Positions 33,397 through 42,295 of a stretch of DNA of 64,000 nt are shown here, piece after piece. Origin of the DNA: Myxococcales bacterium. GTDB taxonomy: Bacteria; Myxococcota; UBA727; GCA-2721815. The stretch is from positions 1-64,000 of the forward strand of contig PBLQ01000037.1 of the NCBI GenBank assembly GCA_002721815.1, in the 5' to 3' direction. Below the pieces are notes generated by a model, which did not search any database, was not told the origin of the DNA, and saw nothing but the letters and a program-made list of their open reading frames with translations. The translations under genes were made by a program, and so were the position numbers. Numbering within the stretch: position 1 is the stretch's first letter; the number at the start of each line of letters is the position of its first letter.

Positions 33397-34142
33397 TGCG
33401 GAACACCTCCTCTCACACCAACCCGCTCATTTTCGCCCTCTACGGGGCCTTGCGATTATTGGGCGGTTGTCATTTGGGCGAAGCCATCACCCATACCTCG
33501 CGTATTTTTTGGCGCACAGCCCCCGTGACGGTGGTCATCGCTCTCTTTTCTGGCGCGCTTTTGGTGATTCAAACCACCATGTCACTCAAGCATTTGGGGG
33601 GCGGCATGATGGGTGCCTCCGTCATCGGCTTTGGAGGGGTACGAGAAGTGTTCCCGCTTTTAGCGGGTGGCGCAGTGGCCACACGAACGGGCGCGGCCTT
33701 GGCCAGTGAAATGGCAGTGATGAAACAGGGTAAGCAATTGGATGCCCTCGAAATCATGGGTGTCGATCTGAATTTTCATCTCATCGGTCCGAGGTTATTG
33801 GGCGTCATGATCGCCACGCCCCTTTGCGTGTTGGTGGCGGACATTGCGGGTTTGTACGGTGCCTTCTTGGCAGGCGCCTACCAGATTGGGCTCGATGCTG
33901 GCACCTTTTGGAATTTTCTGTTGTGGCCCATCAGCAACAAAGACATCATCGGCGGCATTTATAAAGGGATTCTGTTCGGCTGGGTCATTGGCTCCATCTC
34001 CCTTCATGCCGGGCTGAACGTGGGCACGGGCTCATTCGCCGTGGGAGAAGCCACGAACCGTGCCATCGTGCAATCCATGATCGCTGGCTCACTCATCTCT
34101 CTGCTCATCTCATTCATTGTTTACGGGGGGTTGGGCATATGA
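33396..34142 (+). CDS. MlaE-type ABC transporter permease 2
   Basis: 248 residues. It shows the same family blocks as its neighbour (GGVREVFPLLAGGAVATRTGAALASEMAVM, LDALEIMGVDLNFHLIGPRLLG, HAGLNVGTGSFAVGEATNRAIV) but differs elsewhere. Two tandem non-identical permeases suggest a heterodimeric membrane core, as in the YrbEA/YrbEB pairs of actinobacterial Mce systems, in contrast to the MlaE homodimer of E. coli. It overlaps the ATPase gene by 4 bp (ATGA). Confidence 0.85.
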   Translation: MRNTSSHTNPLIFALYGALRLLGGCHLGEAITHTSRIFWRTAPVTVVIALFSGALLVIQTTMSLKHLGGGMMGASVIGFGGVREVFPLLAGGAVATRTGAALASEMAVMKQGKQLDALEIMGVDLNFHLIGPRLLGVMIATPLCVLVADIAGLYGAFLAGAYQIGLDAGTFWNFLLWPISNKDIIGGIYKGILFGWVIGSISLHAGLNVGTGSFAVGEATNRAIVQSMIAGSLISLLISFIVYGGLGI

Positions 34143-34912
34143 AAAAGAGCCATTTTCCCATCGCCATTGATTTCCGACACGTGGATCTGCACTTTGGTAA
34201 AAAACAGATTCTATCCGACATCAATCTACAAATTCCTGCGGGGCAAACCACCGTTTTGCTGGGCCCTTCTGGCGCCGGGAAGTCCACCCTCATGCATTTG
34301 GCCATTGGCCTGCTGAAACCCACGAAGGGCGAAGTGGTGGCGCTGGGGTACAACCTTGCCGAACTTCCAGCGGCCGAATTAAAAGGGCTTCGTCGTCGTT
34401 TGGGCATGGCGTTTCAAGATGGCGCATTGTTTGGCAGCATGACCGTTTATGAAAACGTGGCCTTCCCCTTAAAGAAAGTACTCCGCAAAAAGAACAAGGA
34501 AATCAAAGAGCAAGTGGACCAACTGCTCGACGCCATTGGCTTGTACGAAATGCGACATCAAACCCCCGACAAACTGAGTGGAGGCCAAAGAAAAAGAGTT
34601 GGCCTGGCACGAGCGCTGGCCATCGAACCCGAACTGGGCTTCTTTGACGAGCCCACCAGTGGACTGGACTCCATTACTTCAGCGAGTATCGATGCCCTCA
34701 TTCAAAAGCTTCAAAGCCAGTATGACGTCACTTTTGTGGTCATCACGCACGATGTTCAAAGCGCCGCGGCCATTGCAGACCATGTGGCGGTTTTGGATCA
34801 TGGTGTTTTACTGGAATTTGGCTCTAAATCTGAGGTTTGGAACTCCACCAATGAGGTGGTTCAAGCTTTAATTACCCGGCAACCCCTTGGCGGCAGTCAA
34901 TCACCCCACTAA
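34139..34912 (+). CDS. MlaF-type ABC transporter ATPase
   Basis: 257 residues. All ATPase motifs are present: GPSGAGKST (Walker A), LSGGQRKRVGLARAL (signature), LGFFDEPTSGLD (Walker B) and ITHDVQS (switch His). The length and C-terminal NEVVQALITRQP match MlaF/Mkl proteins that drive MCE lipid transporters. The order permease-permease-ATPase-MCE protein, with overlapping or near-touching ends, shows one operon. No MlaB or MlaC gene is nearby. Confidence 0.92.
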   Translation: MKKSHFPIAIDFRHVDLHFGKKQILSDINLQIPAGQTTVLLGPSGAGKSTLMHLAIGLLKPTKGEVVALGYNLAELPAAELKGLRRRLGMAFQDGALFGSMTVYENVAFPLKKVLRKKNKEIKEQVDQLLDAIGLYEMRHQTPDKLSGGQRKRVGLARALAIEPELGFFDEPTSGLDSITSASIDALIQKLQSQYDVTFVVITHDVQSAAAIADHVAVLDHGVLLEFGSKSEVWNSTNEVVQALITRQPLGGSQSPH

Positions 34913-34921
34913 AAGGCAACC

Positions 34922-35854
34922 ATGGAACCAGAACGCAAATCCATACAAATCATTTTAGGAACGCTCATTTTGATCACGTTGAGCGTCCTGGTCTGGCTGA
35001 GTTTTAAATTGGCGAGTAATGCGCCACCTAATGCGGTCAAATACGAGCTGATGCTGGATTCCGCGCTGGGCCTTTACCCCGACAACCCTGTGACCATTGC
35101 TGGCGTCCCCATTGGCGTGGTTGAACAGGTAACGGTCGAGGGCAAACAAGCACGGGTCAAAATCGCCATTCGTCCTGACATGCCTCTGTATTCCAATGCC
35201 AAAGCCGCCGTCAGAGCGCGTTCTTTGTTGGGCGAAAAGTACATCGACCTCGACCCTGGCGACATCAAACAACCCACGCTTACACCGGGCGCCATCATTA
35301 CCCGTAACGAAGCCTCCGTTGAGATTGACCGTGTGATACGTGCCAGTGCCACCTTGGTCGATTCATTGAACCGACTGACCCCCTCCATTGAACGCGCCGT
35401 TCAGTTACTTGAAGGAACCATCAACAGCCCCGATGCCAAGCCGGTCACGGAGGAACTCTCCAACGTGTTACGACAAGCGGGAGAATTGGTTCTCACCACC
35501 AAGCAAATGCTCACCGACAACCAAGGCGACATCTCTGCATTGATTCGGTCCTTTCGCGCGAAATCGCCAGGGGTGCTCGATAAGGTCGACCGATTGGCTG
35601 AGCGCCTGGAACAAGTGCTTCTCGCGCCCGACAGTGCCGATTTAAAAGCAACCATCCAACATATCAACATCACGGCACAGTCTTTAGACGCCTTGTCCAA
35701 GCAAATATCGCGGGCCATTCAGCGCACCGATGCCATCACCGAAACAGAAATCCGCCGGTTGCTTCAACAAGAAGGGGTTCGTGTGAAAATTTTTCCGCTT
35801 GAGCAGGAAGCGCCCTTACTCCCGAGCCTTTTCGGTAAAGACCCGACGAAGTAA
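34922..35854 (+). CDS. MlaD-like MCE domain protein
   Basis: 310 residues. One N-terminal membrane helix (about 9-29) anchors it in the inner membrane. The MCE domain spans about 35-120: YELMLDSALGLYPDNPVTIAGVPIGVVEQV, then ARVKIAIRPDMPLYSNAKAAVRARSLLGEKYIDLDPG, which is close to the family pattern. The rest (130-310) is helical and longer than in E. coli MlaD (183 residues). Such extensions can form a channel across the periplasm, as in PqiB or Mce proteins, so this one may reach further towards the outer membrane. Confidence 0.88.
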   Translation: MEPERKSIQIILGTLILITLSVLVWLSFKLASNAPPNAVKYELMLDSALGLYPDNPVTIAGVPIGVVEQVTVEGKQARVKIAIRPDMPLYSNAKAAVRARSLLGEKYIDLDPGDIKQPTLTPGAIITRNEASVEIDRVIRASATLVDSLNRLTPSIERAVQLLEGTINSPDAKPVTEELSNVLRQAGELVLTTKQMLTDNQGDISALIRSFRAKSPGVLDKVDRLAERLEQVLLAPDSADLKATIQHINITAQSLDALSKQISRAIQRTDAITETEIRRLLQQEGVRVKIFPLEQEAPLLPSLFGKDPTK

Positions 35855-35855
35855 A

Positions 35856-36344
35856 TTATTCTTCGTTGGGGTCTTGAGCGCCGTCATCGGTATCTTCGAC
35901 GGCCGCATCGGTTCTGGTGTTAATAGACACGTCATTTTGTGTGATTTCCATCTCGGGCTTACCTTGTTCATTGGGAATCATTTTTATCTTTGTATGGATT
36001 TCAAAGGTCATCCCGGTCATCACCCGAGTGATGATTTCGTGCAGTTCTAAATGGTCTAAAAAGTTTCGGACCTCTTTTGTGACCACTTCGGTGACTTCAC
36101 GCTTGGTTTTCTCTGCAGTGGAGCCCAGCATGCGCATGGCATTATTGGTCACACGATAGTCGCGCACCCCTTCATCGTTGGTCATCACCGCGCCAACGCC
36201 GGTCATGGCTTTTCGAAGCAGGTCCGACAATCCGCGCCCGTCACCGCGTTCGTCTTCAGACCCCTCGCCGGTTTGGCCCGAAGACAATTCATCCTCGAGG
36301 TCTTCATCATCCATAAAAAAATGGTCGTGTGGTGTTTTGCTCAT
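35856..36344 (-). CDS. Hypothetical acidic protein
   Basis: 162 residues from the ATG at 36344, which has GGGAG 6 nt before it. The first 45 residues are very acidic and probably disordered. Residues 50-130 form helices with two Met-rich stretches (LLRKAMTGVGAVM, ITRVMTGMTF) and a final strand pair; the tail is acidic again. No family recognised. It is followed by neither a transporter nor a kinase. It lies directly after a lipoprotein gene that ends at 36357, so the two probably share a transcript. Confidence 0.6.
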   Translation of the reverse strand: MSKTPHDHFFMDDEDLEDELSSGQTGEGSEDERGDGRGLSDLLRKAMTGVGAVMTNDEGVRDYRVTNNAMRMLGSTAEKTKREVTEVVTKEVRNFLDHLELHEIITRVMTGMTFEIHTKIKMIPNEQGKPEMEITQNDVSINTRTDAAVEDTDDGAQDPNEE

Positions 36345-36356
36345 ACCGTCTCCCAC

Positions 36357-36791
36357 TCACTCTTGGGCCATGCTCAACTGCAGCCGTAAAGATTCCCGGT
36401 TGCTCTCGTAACCCTCAGCATCGCGCATTTGCACGGCAAATTCAAATTCTTCCTCTGTTGACGAGGCGTTGTTGGTCTCCACCATCAACTCTAAAACGAA
36501 ATTAATCGTGCCCTCTGTGGCCCCAAAATCAAGTTGATTGGCTAAAAACAAGGATTGGTTTTCCACCCCCTCAGCCAAGGTCATCTGACCGTCGAGGAAA
36601 TACTCTGTAGACCCCGACCCAAGGTCCCCGTTTTGGTCCGTGAAGTCCACGGCAAACAACAACACCATGGGGCTTTCTTCGGACTGGCCCAAATAGGTGA
36701 GCTTGCTCAAAACAGGCGCATTTTCGTGCCCGCAGCCGGTGCCCAGCAGGGCTCCTGCAACCCATAGGAAGGGTATGATTTCTCGTAACAT
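36357..36791 (-). CDS. Lipoprotein, unknown
   Basis: 144 residues with a type II signal peptide ending LLGTGC. The mature part is strand-rich, with VLLFAVDFTDQNGDLGSGS early on, a pattern like the Ig-like or PKD-type domains that carry a DxxGD loop, and ends EFAVQMRDAEGYES. It may be a single beta-sandwich anchored to the outer membrane. No family is certain. It is between a Gly-zipper protein gene and an acidic protein gene, all leftward and closely spaced. Confidence 0.6.
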   Translation of the reverse strand: MLREIIPFLWVAGALLGTGCGHENAPVLSKLTYLGQSEESPMVLLFAVDFTDQNGDLGSGSTEYFLDGQMTLAEGVENQSLFLANQLDFGATEGTINFVLELMVETNNASSTEEEFEFAVQMRDAEGYESNRESLRLQLSMAQE

Positions 36792-36802
36792 GAACCGCTC
36801 GA

Positions 36803-37357
36803 TTAATCCTTGTTGACCATTTTGCGGACCCTGTGACGCCCGTAGGTATCGCCCCCGACACCGCCCAAGACTGAACCTACCACGGAGCCAACAACGGTGC
36901 CCACCACAGGCATGGCGGCGGTACCCACCATGGCGCCCACCACGGCCCCACCGCCGGAGCCAACCAAGCCGCCTGCGTGCCCGCCCATGCGTTCGATGAA
37001 CTGGTCGGTATTAATTTTACCTTGGCTCAGGCGCAAACCGTCGCGAGCGGCATCAAAGGCCAAGAAGGCAGTGCCCGCCGCCAAGGCAGGTCGTTTTGCC
37101 AGTTCTGTGGCAATGCGTTTGACCGTTTCTTGCCCCACGCGTTTGGAAAGTTCTTTGGCAGCCAAATGCGCAGTTTGGGAGATCACCACGCGGCCCACAC
37201 CTTCACCCACCACTGCTTCGACCCGCTCTTTGGTTTTTTCGCCAAAAGCTTTGGGCCGGCCATCTTTGTGCCTTTTTTCAATGAACCGATCGCGTTCCTT
37301 GGCCGCCAGTTGCCCAACGGCCATGCTAGCCGAGACCATCAACTCTTTCCAAGACAT
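36803..37357 (-). CDS. Glycine-zipper protein, unknown
   Basis: 184 residues, ATG preceded by GGAGG. The first 90 residues are Lys/Arg/Glu-rich helices. Residues about 125-170 are a Gly/Val/Ala tract with repeated GxxxG spacing (GGLVGSGGGAVVGAMVGTA, VGSVVGSVLGGVGG), a glycine zipper that can insert in a membrane as a helical hairpin. A basic tail follows (RHRVRKMVNKD). There is no signal peptide, so it may be a peripheral or inner-membrane protein. Function unknown. Confidence 0.6.
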   Translation of the reverse strand: MSWKELMVSASMAVGQLAAKERDRFIEKRHKDGRPKAFGEKTKERVEAVVGEGVGRVVISQTAHLAAKELSKRVGQETVKRIATELAKRPALAAGTAFLAFDAARDGLRLSQGKINTDQFIERMGGHAGGLVGSGGGAVVGAMVGTAAMPVVGTVVGSVVGSVLGGVGGDTYGRHRVRKMVNKD

Positions 37358-37552
37358 GATGCATTGCCTCCATCCGGGCCTTCTCGCCCTACTTTAAAGT
37401 ATAATGGTGCACGACTTAAAGACCACCTCCTTTTTGGTATTTTTCAACTAAACCCCCAAAAACAGCGCAATTTGGGATTTTTGAGCTGTCTATTCAGCCT
37501 ATTTAAGATGATTTTGCTTAGTGATTTCGGGTCCAGCCGTTAAAATACGAGT

Positions 37553-38128
37553 ATGGATGCAGATCTGAAGCAAAATACCCCACAGCCCGGCTTTCTGATC
37601 GCACCCCCGTCCTTGCAAGATCCCAACTTCAAGGAAGCGGTGGTCATCATTTGTGTGCAAGAATCCGAAGGGGCCATGGGCTTTGTGCTCAACCGACCCT
37701 CTGGCCTTCAGCTGCACGCCATTCTCAAAGATCTGGAAATCAACCCAAAAGTTAAAGACCGTGAAGTGCTGGCAGGCGGTCCCGTGTCCAACTACGCGGG
37801 GTTTGTTCTTTACGAGCACCCTCCCGATGAACCACTGGCGCCAGGACTCTTCGTTTCAGAAACCGTCTCCATCACACCCTCCTTAGAGGTTTTGGAACGC
37901 GCCGCGTTGGACCAAATGCCTGGCCGGTTCGAGCTGTTGCTCGGCTATGCTGGATGGGGACCCGGCCAACTGGAAAATGAAATGAAAAAAGGTGGCTGGC
38001 TTCATTGTGAGTATGAACCCGAGTTGCTCTTTGATGTCCCCGTGGACAAACGATGGGAAGAGATTTTCTCGCGCATGGGGTTTTCACCCTTGGCGTTCAT
38101 GAACGTCCCTGGTGGCGCGCAAGCTTAA
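37553..38128 (+). CDS. YqgE/AlgH family protein
   Basis: 191 residues, the family length. It matches UPF0301: GFLIAPPSLQDPNFKEAVVIIC at the N-terminus, MGFVLNRPSG, AGGPVSN and LLGYAGWGPGQLENEMKKGGWL. The family forms a compact cytoplasmic fold; AlgH was first linked to alginate regulation in Pseudomonas, but no reaction is established. It overlaps the end of the convergent cstA gene by 4 bp. Confidence 0.9.
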   Translation: MDADLKQNTPQPGFLIAPPSLQDPNFKEAVVIICVQESEGAMGFVLNRPSGLQLHAILKDLEINPKVKDREVLAGGPVSNYAGFVLYEHPPDEPLAPGLFVSETVSITPSLEVLERAALDQMPGRFELLLGYAGWGPGQLENEMKKGGWLHCEYEPELLFDVPVDKRWEEIFSRMGFSPLAFMNVPGGAQA

Positions 38129-39801
38129 GAGGCTGCGCGGTCGGCTTTTAGTTTTTGTAAAATCAAAACCGCCTCCACCACCATCCAAATTTCACACACA
38201 AAAATGACCGTCCCTAAGGTGATGGTTAACATGCCAGCGGTGGCATTTTCGGTGCCGTACGAGCTGAGCCATGTCATCAGATTCATGCCCATGGCCACCA
38301 AGGTCATCGCCACCAAAAAAAGCATGGGCACAGCGATGACCATCGTGGGTTTTTGAGCCCGGTATAAATAGACAAACAGTACCAACAAGGACATGGCAGC
38401 GATGAGCTGATTGGTGGTGCCAAACAGCATCCACAAAGGTCCCCACACCTTAGGCCCGGCCAAGACCAAGGGGATGGCAGGCCCCACAGCCACCGCAGTG
38501 GCCACGTATCGGTTGGTCAAGAAGTTCCAACCCAACTGCGTGCCCAATTCAGCCACCACCAAACGCTGAATACGGGCTGCCGTGTCCATGCTGGTGGCGG
38601 CGAACGAAATGGCTAACACCGCAACCACCGCCTGGGCCCAGCCCTTCGGTAAATACAAGGCTTCCAAAAAGGTGCCGGCTCCCGCCACAAAATTCGCGAT
38701 GGCATTGATGCCCGACGAATTCCAAGAATGGTAGTGACTGCCCCAGTCCGAAAGACCTGCTGCCACTGCCACCGTAGCAATGACAGCCAAGGTGCCTTCG
38801 CCCAGCATGCCGCCGTAACCAATTGCACGCGCATCGGCCATGTTATTGAGCTGTTTGGAAGTGGTCCCACTGCCCACCAAGCCGTGGAAGCCAGAAATCG
38901 AGCCACAAGCAATGGTCACAAAAAGCAAAGGCAGAATGGGAGGCGCCCCTTCAGGATTCAAGTTAAATGCAGGGGCTTGAATCTCCGGGTGCAACACCAG
39001 CAGCCCTAAGATCAACAAAGACAAGCCCACGATCAATTGATGGCTGTTAATAAAGTCCCGGGGCTGCAACAAAAGCCAAATGGGCATGACGGAAGCAACG
39101 GCCGCGTAGATCAAGAGCAGAATCGCCCAGTTGATCATGGCGTCCCCAGGCAAGACAGCGTCCAATCGTAATGGAAAGTTCACGCCAACAGCCACCATCA
39201 CGTACAACAAAACCAACGCAATGATGGAAGGCCACAAAATGGGCACGCCTTTTTTATAAAACAAATAGCCAATGCCGATGGCCACAAAGATTTCGAAATT
39301 CACTGGAATCACGGTGGCTGGGTATTTGGTAAATAAAACGCCAATGGCAAAAGCAAAAACTGCCAACACCACCCAGATCAAAAAATAAATCACGACCTGC
39401 AAAAGCAGTCTGACACGTGGGTGTATGACCTCGCCAGCAATATCACCCATGGTACGGCCTTGATGCCTGGCGCCCAACACCAAAGCACCGAAGTCATGTA
39501 CGGCCCCCATAAAGATGGTACCAAAAACAATCCAAATCAGTGCCGGTACCCAGCCCCAGATAACCGCCACCGCCGGACCAATGATGGGCGCGGCTCCGGC
39601 GATTGAAGTGTAGTGATGGCCCCACAGGACGTGTTTATCCACTGGCATATAATCCACGTCATCACGCAGATTGGGGTCGTGAGCTGGAGTTCTTTCATCG
39701 GCCGATAGTCCAAATACTTTTTCGGCCAGATAAACGGACCACTTGCGATAACCAAAAAAGTAAAAGAGCGCCAACGCGCCCAACACCACCACCACAGACA
39801 T
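38125..39801 (-). CDS. cstA: CstA family carbon starvation/peptide (pyruvate) transporter
   Basis: 558 residues with about 14-16 membrane helices. CstA signatures are seen: DVDYMPVDKHVLWGHHYTSIAGAAPIIGPAVAVIWG, VHDFGALVLGARHQGRT, SGFHGLVGSGTTSKQ and FAATSMDTAARIQR. It is shorter than E. coli CstA (about 700), like many CstA proteins of other phyla. Characterised members import pyruvate or peptides during starvation. It stands alone on the minus strand, 16 bp after the FHA-GGDEF gene begins its own separate unit. Confidence 0.88.
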   Translation of the reverse strand: MSVVVVLGALALFYFFGYRKWSVYLAEKVFGLSADERTPAHDPNLRDDVDYMPVDKHVLWGHHYTSIAGAAPIIGPAVAVIWGWVPALIWIVFGTIFMGAVHDFGALVLGARHQGRTMGDIAGEVIHPRVRLLLQVVIYFLIWVVLAVFAFAIGVLFTKYPATVIPVNFEIFVAIGIGYLFYKKGVPILWPSIIALVLLYVMVAVGVNFPLRLDAVLPGDAMINWAILLLIYAAVASVMPIWLLLQPRDFINSHQLIVGLSLLILGLLVLHPEIQAPAFNLNPEGAPPILPLLFVTIACGSISGFHGLVGSGTTSKQLNNMADARAIGYGGMLGEGTLAVIATVAVAAGLSDWGSHYHSWNSSGINAIANFVAGAGTFLEALYLPKGWAQAVVAVLAISFAATSMDTAARIQRLVVAELGTQLGWNFLTNRYVATAVAVGPAIPLVLAGPKVWGPLWMLFGTTNQLIAAMSLLVLFVYLYRAQKPTMVIAVPMLFLVAMTLVAMGMNLMTWLSSYGTENATAGMLTITLGTVIFVCEIWMVVEAVLILQKLKADRAAS

Positions 39802-39817
39802 GCGAAGGCCTCCTTAG

Positions 39818-40732
39818 TTAGGCGCTGTTTTCGGCGGCATCGTCAACACACACACGATTGCGGCCATTTTCTTTGGCACGATAAAGCTGGGCATCGGCGC
39901 GAGATATAAATTGCTCAGGGGTTTCGCCCTTTTGAAAATGGGAGACCCCCAGTGAAATGGTCACTGGAATAATATTGCTCTCAAATTCAAACACCTCTTC
40001 CTGCACCAAACTGCGAATTTTTTCGGCCAAAATACCACCCCGGTCTACCATGGTATCCGGCAAGCAAATCGCAAACTCCTCGCCCCCATACCGTGCAAAG
40101 CACTCTTCTTTACGAATGGTGCCCTGAGAAATGATGTCCGAGATTTGTTTGAGCACGTGGTCTCCAGCCAAATGGCCAAAGTTGTCATTCACTTTTTTGA
40201 AATGATCCACATCGAACAAGACCAACGTTAAGGGCCGATTATAACGCCCGCAACGCGCCATTTCGCGTTCAAGAAACTCTACGAAATAGCGTTTGTTATA
40301 AATCATGGTGAGACCGTCATAAATGGCCATCCGATAAATCTCTTCGTAATAGAGCTGTTCAATATTATCACCAGAGATGTATTTAAAAATGGCACCCCCA
40401 ATTTTAATAAAATCACCGTTTCTCAAGCGCTCTCGAGACTGCAGCTCCACGTCGTTCACAAAGGTACCATTGGTAGACCCAAGATCTTCAATGAAATCCC
40501 CCACCGCACTGCTGTAGATACGACAATGTGCCCGCGACACATTATCTTGGTGACAAATAATTTCACTGTCTTGCCCGCGACCAATGGTGGTTTGAATGCG
40601 GCTCAACGCATGCTTTTTGCCGATATCTTGAGAACCGTAAATCTGCACGAGGCAAGCGACCCCGTCACGAAGTCGTTTGTCTGCAATGCGCGAGACCTGA
40701 GAAACCCGCGTTCTTTCCTCCCGCTCGTCCAA
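39818..40732 (-). CDS. FHA-GGDEF protein (putative diguanylate cyclase)
   Basis: 304 residues. An FHA domain (about 40-115) has IGRGQDSEIICHQDNVSRAHC and DLGSTNGTFVND, so it should bind phosphothreonine. A GGDEF domain (about 135-295) follows, with LVLFDVDHFKKVNDNFGHLAGD and the active site RYGGEEFAI, so it should make cyclic di-GMP. The product-inhibition site five residues before the active site reads RKEE rather than RxxD, so feedback may be weak. Its start lies 2 bp from the stop of the PP2C-cNMP gene. The pair suggests control of c-di-GMP synthesis by reversible Thr phosphorylation. Confidence 0.9.
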   Translation of the reverse strand: MDEREERTRVSQVSRIADKRLRDGVACLVQIYGSQDIGKKHALSRIQTTIGRGQDSEIICHQDNVSRAHCRIYSSAVGDFIEDLGSTNGTFVNDVELQSRERLRNGDFIKIGGAIFKYISGDNIEQLYYEEIYRMAIYDGLTMIYNKRYFVEFLEREMARCGRYNRPLTLVLFDVDHFKKVNDNFGHLAGDHVLKQISDIISQGTIRKEECFARYGGEEFAICLPDTMVDRGGILAEKIRSLVQEEVFEFESNIIPVTISLGVSHFQKGETPEQFISRADAQLYRAKENGRNRVCVDDAAENSA

Positions 40733-40733
40733 A

Positions 40734-42071
40734 CTATTCCTCCGGCACTAAGGCTGGGGGTTCAACGATGTCGGCCCCTTCTTCGGCGTAGGACTCTGGG
40801 TTGAGAAAAGGAATGGTTTCGTCATCCTCAATATTCGCTCTGGCATCGGACAGCAAGTCATTGGCAGACCGCAAACGGCCACTGAGACTCTGCACAAAAC
40901 TCCACAAAAGCTTCACTGCAAGGATGGGCTCTTTGCGGATGAGGTTATAAAAATCGCGCCTTTCAACAATCATCAACCTCGAAGCACTTTCCACGACCAC
41001 TGTGGCCGACCGAGGGCTTTGGTCCACCAGAGCCATCTCACCAAAATGCATGCCTGTTTCGAGTTTGGCGATATTCTGCCCTTCACGCATGACGTCGAGT
41101 TTGCCTGATAACACCACGTACAGTTCGGCCCCTTTGGCACCTTCGCTGATCACGGTGACGTGTGGGTCGTAATTCTCAACCCGCGTGATGTTCAATACTT
41201 TGACCAACTCCTTGTAGTTGAGATGGCGAAACAATGAGATTTGCCGCAGGACATCGAGTTGGTGGAAAACGTCTTGGGCACGCTTTTCTTGCTCTACGGC
41301 CTCTTCGGGAGATGGAACCCCACGTACCATGACCACGGTGATATTATCACTGCCGCCCCTTTGGTTGGCCAGTTCTATAAACTTGGTGGTGCTCGCCTCG
41401 AGGTCTTCTCGCCCCATGTACTTCGCCATTTCATTGGGGTCGTCCATGTACGAAGACAAGCCATCTGAACAAAGCAAATAGGTGTCGCCCGGTAAGATAT
41501 CCATGATCAAACTGTCCACCTGAACAGATTCTTGAATGCCGACCGCACGAGTGATGACGTTACCAAAGGGACTGGCGCGGGCCTCTTCCCGGGTCATCTT
41601 GCCCCGCTTAATCATTTCGGTGACATAGGAATGGTCTTCGGAGAGCTGATGTAATTGTCCGTTACGGGTGAGATAAAGTCGTGAATCACCCACGTGGCCC
41701 ATGACGCCTTTGTCGCCCACCACCAGCAGCATTTCCAAGGTGGTTCCCATGCCCGATTTCGATTTGTCGGCCTGCGCTGCTTTATAGACCTCGCGGCAAG
41801 CCCGCTGCACTGCCCGTTCTACCAACGCCGCTATCTTGTCCCGGGTCTGAGGGTTGTCGTTGTCACGGAATTCTTGAAGTACTTTTTCATTTTTTTCGAT
41901 GTAGCGCTTCACCGTGGTCGCGGCCATTTCTGAAGCCACTTCACCGGCAGCATGGCCACCCATGCCATCGCACACCATGTATAAACCCAACTCAGGGTCG
42001 ATCAAAAAGTAATCCTCGTTATGATCTCTTTTTTGTCCAACATCCGTAAGGCCTACGCCATTGATTTCCAT
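40734..42071 (-). CDS. PP2C-type Ser/Thr phosphatase fused to a cyclic-nucleotide-binding domain
   Basis: 445 residues. Residues about 1-245 are a PP2C phosphatase: VGQKRDHNEDYF, MVCDGMGGHAAGE, GHVGDSRLYLTRNGQL and the late GGSDNITVVMV, with the metal-binding Asp residues present. Residues about 275-395 form a cNMP-binding fold: LFRHLNYKELVKVLNI, GAKGAELYVVLSGKL, and GMHFGEMALVDQSPRSATVVV as the nucleotide-binding cassette. A helical acidic tail follows. Binding of cAMP or cGMP could switch the phosphatase. It is the first gene of a two-gene unit with the FHA-GGDEF protein. Confidence 0.9.
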   Translation of the reverse strand: MEINGVGLTDVGQKRDHNEDYFLIDPELGLYMVCDGMGGHAAGEVASEMAATTVKRYIEKNEKVLQEFRDNDNPQTRDKIAALVERAVQRACREVYKAAQADKSKSGMGTTLEMLLVVGDKGVMGHVGDSRLYLTRNGQLHQLSEDHSYVTEMIKRGKMTREEARASPFGNVITRAVGIQESVQVDSLIMDILPGDTYLLCSDGLSSYMDDPNEMAKYMGREDLEASTTKFIELANQRGGSDNITVVMVRGVPSPEEAVEQEKRAQDVFHQLDVLRQISLFRHLNYKELVKVLNITRVENYDPHVTVISEGAKGAELYVVLSGKLDVMREGQNIAKLETGMHFGEMALVDQSPRSATVVVESASRLMIVERRDFYNLIRKEPILAVKLLWSFVQSLSGRLRSANDLLSDARANIEDDETIPFLNPESYAEEGADIVEPPALVPEE

Positions 42072-42295
42072 TCAATCACTCCTTCACAGTGGTTTTCACA
42101 CCCTTAGGAAATACCACCCCCCCCTTTTGCCGGTCAAACCCACAAGGGGTCTAAATCAAAAGTTTTTTTACAAAATTTCGGTCCCTGAAATTTGAGCCTT
42201 CGCACCATGTCGCCCCAGCCCAGCCATGACCGAAAGGGATGGGGCAAAAAGCAATAACCGTTTGTTTTTATGTGGTTTTCTGGGTAAAAGAAGAT

